Below, piece by piece: positions 24,701 to 31,548 of a stretch of DNA of 64,000 bases. Positions within the stretch are counted from its first letter, which is position 1. Every line of letters begins with the position of its first letter. Origin of the DNA: G963662655 sp963665015 (GTDB lineage: Bacteria; Cloacimonadota; Cloacimonadia; Cloacimonadales; JAIOQZ01); NCBI GenBank assembly GCA_963665015.2, contig CAXXSY010000003.1, positions 1,116,001 through 1,180,000 of the forward strand, written 5' to 3'. The notes under the pieces were generated by a model. That model was given only the letters and a program-made list of their open reading frames with translations, was not told the DNA's origin and ran no database searches. Both the position numbers and the translations under genes were made by a program.

Positions 24701-24901
24701 CTGTACCTTGATATCGACAATATCTTCGATCACAGAAACGTGGTTTCCGTATATAATGTAACGGGCGAACCGGATAACGACGGTTTGAACGGCGATACGG
24801 ATTTCAGCGAGCAAGACTGGATGAACGACATCTCCGATGATAATCCGAGCAACTACGGCACGGGGCGAGAGATCCAGTTCGGTATATCGTTTAATTTCTA
24901 A
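21770..24901 (+). CDS. TonB-dependent receptor with carboxypeptidase-regulatory-like N-terminal domain
   Basis: 1043 residues. Signal peptide (residues 1-20), then a CarboxypepD-reg/CNA-B-like domain (GTLMGRVKDQDGKPVPYAS to about 110), a plug domain (LPVDDIDGIVAMQAG, GGELHIRGGRSNEQTWSVDG, AEYGNAQSGAVNIVT) and a long beta-barrel ending in FGISFNF, the terminal Phe needed for BAM insertion. It resembles SusC/Oar-type receptors, which take up large substrates using energy passed on by TonB. Here its ExbB, ExbD and TonB partners follow directly, which points to a dedicated energising set. The substrate is unknown; no SusD-like lipoprotein is adjacent. Confidence 0.93.
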   Translation: MRKAIISLLVMLGLSMSLFAGTTGTLMGRVKDQDGKPVPYASVFLMQGDANTDHGMNTNDKGAYTLINLPPGEYDVVCQMVGFRPQKITGVQIRVDEVSTVNFQIERTSVKIEGIDVRESKKELVSADKAGSGLTITAESIEGLPVDDIDGIVAMQAGAVQTGGELHIRGGRSNEQTWSVDGMAVSDPVDGGRALTIDLDAVADMKVMTGGLTAEYGNAQSGAVNIVTHSGSPTDYDGKVEYSRNPDINNDIFKAMIGGPIIKNKWTWFANGGYDIYDGRYRNYYNDDPNDAFIYTYSETAEDGSVNTRSRNILKHAGEYPKYDPYEDRDFFDRNYESYNYNIKTMFKFSPTSNFTLAYRGDHSEYRPWSFAWRYAMEHYVEVKQSQQQALATFDQTFASARPANLKLKLGYYRKTYEKGPAGISESDYFRTGGDYAPQYAYDDLGTLITYNLFGFVPIDNDKDNVVDEYWDEDQQAWVRMYDSSEWVYTVQGATDEITVPTFQAPGSMYSEIFNDKTENLQFRTDFEYQYNDIHGFKTGLEIQQHWLEKDRVYEPWAIQSGSFTTYLNDLYDQHLETASLDTTIVHTDIDGNITEWVEVYVNSDIDSIRYTPDGDSTGVRFYSPAAYLEAAEASAGVRDGYQAEPMQVALYLQDQMRWEGMHVNLGLRYDMWYLGKDYKVRKADGSYETREFDSSDRMQHMVSPRLGVTFPISERDVFHFVYNYQYQLPQFQYIFTSKDPSDAAESGETITIGNPRLEPQVTITYEAGVQHQFSEDYVVEIQAYYKNMYNYVNTELYSNPDNQAVKYYRYVSVDYGTSRGIDISLQKTLSEFVSGSVSYGLGWATGNHSEEVTQDENKSLREFPLDWDIRHSFSINTQFRLAKDEESYITPLNIILFPGWVLLDKLVPLSAFGDFNYTLVFNTSSPAPYTMYESTDNSSVDTSDLDPNNGRTEWNHSFDVRLAKKIDLNDNGLGFKLYLDIDNIFDHRNVVSVYNVTGEPDNDGLNGDTDFSEQDWMNDISDDNPSNYGTGREIQFGISFNF

Positions 24902-24931
24902 AGAAATATATGATTTAGGAGGATAAAACCA

Positions 24932-25777
24932 ATGAAAAGGAACAAGATAGCAGCCATCGTGTTACTTGGCTTGTTGCTGATGCTCAGTGTCACGACACTG
25001 ATCGCCCAGGAGGTCGCAGACGAAGCAGTCGCAACCGAAACCGAGGCGGTCGTTGAAGAGACGCCGGCAGCCGAAACGACGGAAGAAATTCCTTTTACAG
25101 AGGAAGGTGCCGGAGAAACCTCCGCACTCGAAGACATTGCAACCCTTTTGCTCGGTAGCGGCTTCGTAACCCTGTTCAAGGAAGGTGGATTCGTTATGTG
25201 GCCCATGCTCGTTCTTCTGATCTGGGCACTGGCTACCGTGATCTGGAAACTTGTATCTCTCAGCTATGCGAAGATCAACGTGAACAACCTTCTGGATAGG
25301 GTTATCCCGCTGGTCGAAGAGGGCAAGTATGAAGAAGCTGCCGAGATTTGCGGCAGTACGAAAGGTCCTGTCGCTGCTGTGATGCACATGGGTCTCCTGA
25401 AAGCGGACAAAGGCGTCGTAGCTGTCGAGAAGGCTATCGAGAACGCGAGTGTACTCGAGATGGCGTTCCTTGAAAAAGGATTTATCCCGCTGTCAACCAC
25501 GATCAACCTGGCACCGATGTTCGGTTTCTTCGGAACCGTTGTCGGTATGATCCGCGCTTTCAAAGATATCGCGGCTGCCGGTGAAGTGGAACCGACGATC
25601 GTTGCATCCGGTATTCAGATCGCGCTGATCACGACTGCTGCCGGTCTTGCGGTGGCGATCCCGATCCAGTTTTTCAACAATATTTTCCTGAGCATGGTCG
25701 ATGGCCTTGTCATGGATATGCAGAAAGGTTCCGAGAAACTCATCGAAACCGTTGTTGAAAAGACCCGGGGGGAATAA
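24932..25777 (+). CDS. exbB: ExbB/TolQ/MotA-family proton channel subunit
   Basis: 281 residues. Unusual N-terminus: a signal-like hydrophobic segment (res. 5-24), then an Ala/Glu/Thr-rich periplasmic stretch (~25-70), and only then the ExbB core with helix FVMWPMLVLLIWALATVIW, the cytoplasmic region (GKYEEAAEICGSTKGPVA) and the paired helices LAPMFGFFGTVVGMIRAF and LITTAAGLAVAIPIQFF. With ExbD it forms the proton channel that powers TonB. Its stop is directly followed by the first exbD start. Confidence 0.93.
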   Translation: MKRNKIAAIVLLGLLLMLSVTTLIAQEVADEAVATETEAVVEETPAAETTEEIPFTEEGAGETSALEDIATLLLGSGFVTLFKEGGFVMWPMLVLLIWALATVIWKLVSLSYAKINVNNLLDRVIPLVEEGKYEEAAEICGSTKGPVAAVMHMGLLKADKGVVAVEKAIENASVLEMAFLEKGFIPLSTTINLAPMFGFFGTVVGMIRAFKDIAAAGEVEPTIVASGIQIALITTAAGLAVAIPIQFFNNIFLSMVDGLVMDMQKGSEKLIETVVEKTRGE

Positions 25778-26194
25778 ATGATTCGGAGAAAGAAGGAACG
25801 GTCACTTGACGCGATACCCACGTCATCCATGTCGGACATCGCTTTCCTTCTGCTCGTTTTCTTCCTGACGACCACCAAGTTTGACATCAAGAAGGGGCTC
25901 GGACTTGTCCTGCCCGCCGCGTCCGAAACTGCGGACAAGCGTGTGAAGCTCAAAGACGAGAACATCACGAAAATCTTTGTCAGACAGGATGGCGTTGTCA
26001 CGATCAATGAAGTTGAAACCCCGATATCGAATATCCGCACGTATGTGGAAGAAGCAATCCGGACGAACCCGGACATGGTGATTTCGCTACGTACGGATCG
26101 TTTGTCGAGATACAAATACATGGTTCGAGTGCTCGAAGAGGTCAAGCTCTCCGGCGCCGAGAAGATTTCGCTTTCGACGAACGCGTTGAATTAA
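25778..26194 (+). CDS. exbD: ExbD/TolR-family protein, first copy
   Basis: 138 residues. A short cytoplasmic N-terminus, one transmembrane helix containing the proton-carrying Asp (SSMSDIAFLLLVFFLTTTKF), and a periplasmic domain (GLGLVLPAASETADKR, VTINEVETPISNI, VISLRTDRLSRYKYM). Works with ExbB. Starts at the base after the exbB stop. Confidence 0.93.
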   Translation: MIRRKKERSLDAIPTSSMSDIAFLLLVFFLTTTKFDIKKGLGLVLPAASETADKRVKLKDENITKIFVRQDGVVTINEVETPISNIRTYVEEAIRTNPDMVISLRTDRLSRYKYMVRVLEEVKLSGAEKISLSTNALN

Positions 26195-26204
26195 GGAGGC
26201 GGAC

Positions 26205-26636
26205 ATGGCAAAGATTGTAAAAACAAAAAAACCGTCGTCCCAGATTCCCAATTCATCCATGTCGGATATCGCGTTTCTTCTCCTTATATTCTTTATGGTC
26301 TCGACTGTGTTCGTCAAGGAAAGAGGGCTCAAATACATAACGATGCCCAATGCGAGCAAAGAGATTCTGGAAAAGGGAAAAATCCCCAGAAAGCATGCCG
26401 CTACGATCTACGTTGACAAAAACAATCTCATCTCGATCGACGATTATCCGATCGAATATTCGGAACTCTACAAAGTTGCCGGTATCATGGGCAACAAACG
26501 ACTGGAAGACCCGAATCTGATTACCTGTTTCAGGGCAGACGAAAACACACAGTATCGTACGATGCACGACATCATGCAGCAGCTTCGGCAGGTCGAAGCA
26601 CTGCGCGTCTCGTTCGAGGCGAAATTGAGAAGGTAG
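26205..26636 (+). CDS. exbD: ExbD/TolR-family protein, second copy
   Basis: 143 residues. The same plan as the preceding gene with the conserved SSMSDIAFLLLIFFMVSTVF helix but a distinct periplasmic domain (GLKYITMPNASKEILEKGK, ISIDDYPIEYSELYK, ITCFRADENTQYRTM). Two different ExbDs beside one ExbB are common in Bacteroidetes-type TonB systems and may form a mixed dimer in the channel. Preceded by AAGGAGG. Confidence 0.93.
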   Translation: MAKIVKTKKPSSQIPNSSMSDIAFLLLIFFMVSTVFVKERGLKYITMPNASKEILEKGKIPRKHAATIYVDKNNLISIDDYPIEYSELYKVAGIMGNKRLEDPNLITCFRADENTQYRTMHDIMQQLRQVEALRVSFEAKLRR

Positions 26637-26642
26637 GACGCC

Positions 26643-27287
26643 ATGAAACAACATGTTACACGAGATTGGAAAGACGTTGCAGGCAGCTACTATGACAAGG
26701 CCATGGCGCTTGCCATATTGCTCCTGCTGTTTTCGTTCATGGTCTCACCGAAGATCGAAGTGAAGCCCTATGAGCGGAAGATCATGGAAGTAACCAAACT
26801 GGAAGAAATCCCGGAAATCAAAGACGAAATCAAACCGCCTGAGCAGCAGGTCAAACCCGTGATCGATATCGTTATCGAAGACGATCTGAGTGAAGACGAC
26901 GAAGATATCGAGATCATCGATACGATCGAAAAGACAGACCTCGATCCGTGGGAGGAGGTTGCCGTGACGACGACGGAGGAGATCGGCAAGACTCCGAAGT
27001 TCGTCCTCTACGAAGACCCACCCGTACCGGTCAAGCAGGTCAAACCCGCCTATTCGGATTTCGCCAAGCGTATGAATATTACCGGCGATGTCGTGCTGGA
27101 GGTTGAGGTTCTTATCGATGGTTCGGTTGGCGCAATCAATGTCATAAGATCATTGATGCCTGGCCCCGATGGGCTGGACGAAGCAGCGGTGAAAGCGGTT
27201 AAACAGTGGGAATTCAAGCCCGCGCAGAGCGGCGGCAAGCCGGTCGCGGTTTGGGTGCAATTCCCGGTTGGTTTCGGACTCGATTAG
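26643..27287 (+). CDS. tonB: TonB-family energy transducer
   Basis: 214 residues. An N-terminal anchor helix (KAMALAILLLLFSFMVSP), an acidic/Pro-containing periplasmic linker (EIKPPEQQVKPVIDIVIEDD, then many Asp/Glu) and the C-terminal TonB fold (KPAYSDFAKRMNITGDVVLE, VLIDGSVGAINVIRS, AVKAVKQWEFKPAQSGGKPV, and the final strand WVQFPVGFGLD). It passes the proton-motive force from ExbBD to the receptor. Its position implies service to the receptor encoded at 21.8 kb. Confidence 0.92.
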   Translation: MKQHVTRDWKDVAGSYYDKAMALAILLLLFSFMVSPKIEVKPYERKIMEVTKLEEIPEIKDEIKPPEQQVKPVIDIVIEDDLSEDDEDIEIIDTIEKTDLDPWEEVAVTTTEEIGKTPKFVLYEDPPVPVKQVKPAYSDFAKRMNITGDVVLEVEVLIDGSVGAINVIRSLMPGPDGLDEAAVKAVKQWEFKPAQSGGKPVAVWVQFPVGFGLD

Positions 27288-27334
27288 CGTTCGGAAATGT
27301 GATAAATCAATCAAGGAGTGTTGGAGGAGTTTGC

Positions 27335-30300
27335 ATGAGATCACGAAAAACAGCAGCGATCATCTTGATATTCGTCTTCACATTGACGGCAGTGACGTTG
27401 ATGGGACGGTCCAATTCGGATGTCGAGCACACGAAGATGCTGGACCTAAAAGAGAGAATACACAAAGTTGGTAACATCTGGCTGCGCGTGAGTAATTATG
27501 GTTTCTTTGGTTCCGGCGATGATGTAACTCCACAGTGGCCCTCGCTCGAATATCCGGGCGGAAGCGGTATCGATTACCTTTTCCAGGGCGCTCTGTGGTT
27601 TGGGGCGAAAAAAATCAGAAAGAGCCAGGAAGGTGATGTACTTTACTGGATACATTGGCCCCCTGAAGATGAAACAGATTACTGTACGGAAAAAGATACG
27701 TTAATCTACGAAGAAGGCATGCACATGATCATCGATACGCTCGTATCGGTTGGCTTCGATGGAGATCGAGATATCATGGAGTTTCTGCCTGCATACAATC
27801 CTGCCGAAGAAAATGCCTTAGAGGATCACGACATATATGACCTCATTGATACGGTTATGACCGCTTCGATATGGAATTCGCGCGCCGGTGTCGATGACGA
27901 CGGTGACGGAATGATCGATGAAGACCCGGCCGGATACGCTTTCCCGATGCGGTCTGCTAACGAGCTGCCCGAGATGCTTTGGCCCGTAGGAGGTCAATAC
28001 CTCGGCGAGGATTCAGCCGAGCATATCCTGGAAGCTGTCGATGAAGAAATCTGGTTTCCGCTTGGTTTTGTCGATCTGAGTGTCGCCACGGATGGTTTAG
28101 TCGCTGATATTCCCGGGCTGGGAATGGCATTTACCAAACAGTGGGACGATGATCTCGATGGACTGTACGACGAAGACGGATATCCCATGTCCGAGCAGGA
28201 CTACATCAGCTATTACTACGACTTTTGCCCCTTTCCGGAAAAAACTGGCGTAGATCGCCACTATGGTGACGGAACCACTTCGAATAATCACATCCCGCTT
28301 GGTGTGATGATCCGTCAGATGAGCTATCAGTGGAGCTATGACTATATTAAAAACCTCGTTTATATCGAATTTGACATTACGAATATGAACGAAGAAAGCA
28401 CCCTGTACGACTGCGCGATGGGCGTCTATATGGACTCGGACGTCGGACCCCAGTCTTGGGGCGACGATGAACGATCCAAGGACGACATCAGTAGCTACGT
28501 GGCCGGTGAAGGGTATGAATTCGCCTATACATACGATGCCGACCAGGATCAAGGGCTGACAACCGGTTACATGGGTTCGCGCGTTTGTACGCCGATCCCG
28601 CATCCGGATTCGTTGAACTACTCCTGCTGGTACTGGAACCGCGGAGATGGCCCCGATGATCTTGATCCGCGTGACCTGACGCCTACAGGATCGCCGACCT
28701 CCAACGAAAAGTACTGGCTGCTGGTCGGACAAAACCCCGATCCTGACGACTATGTCTCCTTGAGAGACTTCCCGGAACACCAGATGTCCGATCCGGACGA
28801 TACGCGTTACCTGTTTGCTTTCTCAGGCGACGGACAGGGACTTACCGATCCGAGCGACGAATCGTGGAACCTGGAGCCCAAGAAGACGATGAAGATCGTG
28901 GTCGCGGTGTTCCCCGGTGAATCCGTTCCGGAACTCAAGCAAACCGCGGAATGGGCGAAAGAAATTTACGGCGAAGCGCAGTCCCTCACAACTGCGGTCC
29001 TGCCGGATACCTTCCCGCATTACAATCCGCCGGAGCCGCCGGAGGCACCGAAAGTCCATGTTAACGTTGCCAATGGACAATTGCACGTCTTCTGGGATAA
29101 CCGCTCGGAATTTACCTATGACGTGAAAGCCGTTAGCAAAGGCAAAATCGGCTACCAGAACTCCGATCCGGAACTCGTTGAATGCTACGATCCGGATATC
29201 GTCGAAGGCATGCCGGACTATAATCCGAACGCGATCGTCGATCCCATTACCGCGGACCGCCTTCGTCACGACTTCCAGGGTTATTCCGTCTGGACAAGAT
29301 CGGGATCGGGACTCGAAGAAGACTGGATGATGCACCGTAGATGGGACAAAATTGATACCGATCAGGATCGTTTCGACTACGATATTACAATCGACAAGCC
29401 TCAGGCAAACTACTGGAACTTCGGTGGCGAGCTGGGTGTTGATCGTGGGTTACCGTACGAAAACGAAGAGAAATATCCAGGCAATCCTCCCGTTGTCGAT
29501 AGCCTGAACTATGATTACCATCACCAGTTCTATCGTCTGAACGACTTATACGAACTGGTTCAATATGAACGGGGCGATCCCCTTTACGGATTACCACTCT
29601 ACGATCCGGCAATCAATAACCTGAGTCAGATTCAAATGATGGTAAATGGTTTGACCGATATCAGTATTAATCCGAAATACCATCCGGGATATTCGATCAA
29701 GCAGAACGAACAGCTGATCTTCAAAAACCCGGATGTCGATGTGGATGTTTATCTGGCATTGGTCGATGACCGCCTGATACCGATCTCCGGACACGCCGGT
29801 CAGTCTTATATTGATGAGCCGGATTTCACGGAAAAGTATCAAGAAAGGATGGCAAGGCGATACTACAGTTACATACCCGGCAACCCGGGATACAAGGGTA
29901 TCGAGCGTTATGTGACCGTGACAGCCTTCGACCGCGGTATGCCCTCGAACAACCTGCTGGCACTCGAATCGAGTAAGGCTGCCAATATGCAGGTCTGGTT
30001 CCCCGGAACCGTAGCCAGGGAATCGATGGACAATATCTATGTTGTCCCGAACCCCTATATCGGACTCAGCGATTACGACGGTCGTCGTGAAAACGACCCC
30101 AAGGGCGATAAGAGCCGTCGTATCTGGTTCGCAAACCTTCCTGAGCGCTGTACGATCCGCATCTTCACCCTCGCCGGCGACCTGGTCGAAAAGATCGAGC
30201 ACTACGGCAGTTACGAAGAAGACGTAATTACGACAAGTAAGGCATCATACAACGGAAAAACCGAGACGGGTATCCACAGTTGGGATATCCTCTCGAAGAA

Positions 30301-30394
30301 CCATCAGATCGTAGTTAGTGGTGTTTATCTGTTCTCGGTGGAGAACAGAAAAAACGGTGAAGTAAAAGTCGGCAAGTTTGTGATTATACGATAG
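27335..30394 (+). CDS. Large secreted protein with Ca-binding-type motifs and T9SS-like C-terminus
   Basis: 1019 residues. The start at 27335 follows GGAGGAG and opens a signal peptide (AAIILIFVFTLTAVTLMG). Two Asp-rich loops of the dockerin/thrombospondin-3 type are seen: VDDDGDGMIDEDPAGY (~190) and WDDDLDGLYDEDGYPM (~270). A middle region (~570-600) has beta-sandwich character (VNVANGQLHVFWDNRSEF). The C-terminal ~110 residues (IYVVPNPYIGLSDYDG, TIRIFTLAGDLVEKIEHYG, SGVYLFSVENRKNGEVKVGK) are a T9SS sorting domain variant. It lies between tonB and the PorV/PorQ barrel, so it may be a surface partner of the receptor. No enzyme motif recognised. Confidence 0.85.
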   Translation: MRSRKTAAIILIFVFTLTAVTLMGRSNSDVEHTKMLDLKERIHKVGNIWLRVSNYGFFGSGDDVTPQWPSLEYPGGSGIDYLFQGALWFGAKKIRKSQEGDVLYWIHWPPEDETDYCTEKDTLIYEEGMHMIIDTLVSVGFDGDRDIMEFLPAYNPAEENALEDHDIYDLIDTVMTASIWNSRAGVDDDGDGMIDEDPAGYAFPMRSANELPEMLWPVGGQYLGEDSAEHILEAVDEEIWFPLGFVDLSVATDGLVADIPGLGMAFTKQWDDDLDGLYDEDGYPMSEQDYISYYYDFCPFPEKTGVDRHYGDGTTSNNHIPLGVMIRQMSYQWSYDYIKNLVYIEFDITNMNEESTLYDCAMGVYMDSDVGPQSWGDDERSKDDISSYVAGEGYEFAYTYDADQDQGLTTGYMGSRVCTPIPHPDSLNYSCWYWNRGDGPDDLDPRDLTPTGSPTSNEKYWLLVGQNPDPDDYVSLRDFPEHQMSDPDDTRYLFAFSGDGQGLTDPSDESWNLEPKKTMKIVVAVFPGESVPELKQTAEWAKEIYGEAQSLTTAVLPDTFPHYNPPEPPEAPKVHVNVANGQLHVFWDNRSEFTYDVKAVSKGKIGYQNSDPELVECYDPDIVEGMPDYNPNAIVDPITADRLRHDFQGYSVWTRSGSGLEEDWMMHRRWDKIDTDQDRFDYDITIDKPQANYWNFGGELGVDRGLPYENEEKYPGNPPVVDSLNYDYHHQFYRLNDLYELVQYERGDPLYGLPLYDPAINNLSQIQMMVNGLTDISINPKYHPGYSIKQNEQLIFKNPDVDVDVYLALVDDRLIPISGHAGQSYIDEPDFTEKYQERMARRYYSYIPGNPGYKGIERYVTVTAFDRGMPSNNLLALESSKAANMQVWFPGTVARESMDNIYVVPNPYIGLSDYDGRRENDPKGDKSRRIWFANLPERCTIRIFTLAGDLVEKIEHYGSYEEDVITTSKASYNGKTETGIHSWDILSKNHQIVVSGVYLFSVENRKNGEVKVGKFVIIR

Positions 30395-30404
30395 GGAGGC
30401 AACG

Positions 30405-31442
30405 ATGAAAAAGTTAATCTTAGCACTTATTACAGTCGCCTTGCTTCCGGCAGCGTTGAATGCAGCGGTATTCGCTAAGGTGGGTACGGCAGGGCTTCAG
30501 TTCCTGAAACTTGGTGTGGACGCTCGTGCGATTGGTATGGGCGAGGCCTATACGCCGGTTTCGGACGATATATCTTCCATGTATTGGAATCCTGCTGGAT
30601 TGGCAATCAAGGAAGAAGACCAGGTTATGTTGTCGCACACCGAGTGGCCCGCCGATATCAAGCACGAATACCTTGCGTACTCGAAGTACTTCGATTTCGC
30701 GACGTTCGGCATCAGCGCATCGTATCTCCACATGGACGATATGGACGTTACCACGGAAGAGAATTTCGGTCCGAACGGTGAGAAGTTCACATGTAGCGAT
30801 CTCGCAGTCGGGTTGACCTATTCCAGTATGTTTACCGACAAGTTCTCGTTCGGTTTGACCGCCAAATATCTGCGCGAAGAACTGGACGATTACTCGGTCG
30901 ATGGATTCGCGTTCGACGTGGGAACACGCCTGAACACGCTCTGGCGGAACGTGACCATCGGTATGGCGATGCGGAACTTCGGTCCCGACCTGAAATACGA
31001 AGTGGATAACGACAACGACGGTCAGACCGACGAAGACCCGTTCGATCTTCTCGACAACGACGGCGACGGCAGAGTCGATGAAGACCGCGAAGAGATGGAA
31101 TTCAAGATTCCGATGCAGTTCTCGTTCGGTATCAGCGGCGATCTGTATCGCAAGGATGAAACCTACCTCCTTGCTTCGTTCCAGATCGACAACGTCGTGG
31201 ACCGCGAAGAGACCTTCAACCTCGGATTCGAAGGAAGATACTCCGTCCTGTTGCTTCGCGCGGGTGTCCAGTTCAACTACGATACCAGCGACGGCGACCC
31301 ACGCCCGACCTTCGGTTTCGGTGTGCTGATCCCGACACGAATCGCTGTGGTGCATGTAGATTACGCATACACCAACATGGGATATCTCGAAGAGAGCTTC
31401 ATCGAGAGCGCTCATCGAATGTCACTCAAACTGATGTTTTAA
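30405..31442 (+). CDS. PorV/PorQ-family outer-membrane barrel protein
   Basis: 345 residues. Signal peptide (1-20), then the family opening AGLQFLKLGVDARAIGMGEA and SDDISSMYWNPAGLA, and alternating amphipathic strands to the C-terminal SLKLMF. PorV is the T9SS shuttle that carries cargo to the attachment complex. An insert around residues 203-230 (DNDNDGQTDEDPFDLLDN then DGDGRVDEDREE) adds two Asp-rich Ca-type loops, like those in the cargo protein just upstream. Ten bases separate the two genes. A hairpin follows at 31453-31484. Confidence 0.88.
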   Translation: MKKLILALITVALLPAALNAAVFAKVGTAGLQFLKLGVDARAIGMGEAYTPVSDDISSMYWNPAGLAIKEEDQVMLSHTEWPADIKHEYLAYSKYFDFATFGISASYLHMDDMDVTTEENFGPNGEKFTCSDLAVGLTYSSMFTDKFSFGLTAKYLREELDDYSVDGFAFDVGTRLNTLWRNVTIGMAMRNFGPDLKYEVDNDNDGQTDEDPFDLLDNDGDGRVDEDREEMEFKIPMQFSFGISGDLYRKDETYLLASFQIDNVVDREETFNLGFEGRYSVLLLRAGVQFNYDTSDGDPRPTFGFGVLIPTRIAVVHVDYAYTNMGYLEESFIESAHRMSLKLMF

Positions 31443-31452
31443 AATGTAGTGC

Positions 31453-31484
31453 GAATCCGGGGCCATTGAGCCGGCTCCGGATTC
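31453..31484 (+). terminator. Hairpin after the PorV/PorQ-like gene
   Basis: GAATCCGG (31453-31460) / CCGGATTC (31477-31484) with a 16-nt loop. No T-run follows (CCATTT), so it may stabilise a 3' end rather than terminate. Confidence 0.45.
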
Positions 31485-31548
31485 CCATTTACTGATAAAC
31501 AAAGATTTCTGGTATGCATTGAAAGGAAACAAAAATCGAGGAGGAATT

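Noticed and set aside
21821..24814. 997-codon open frame antisense to the TonB-dependent receptor
   Set aside because: Very long, but low in Lys and rich in Ile/Val/Arg in the way complement frames are; no start signal, no known domain, and the plus-strand gene has a signal peptide, plug and terminal Phe.
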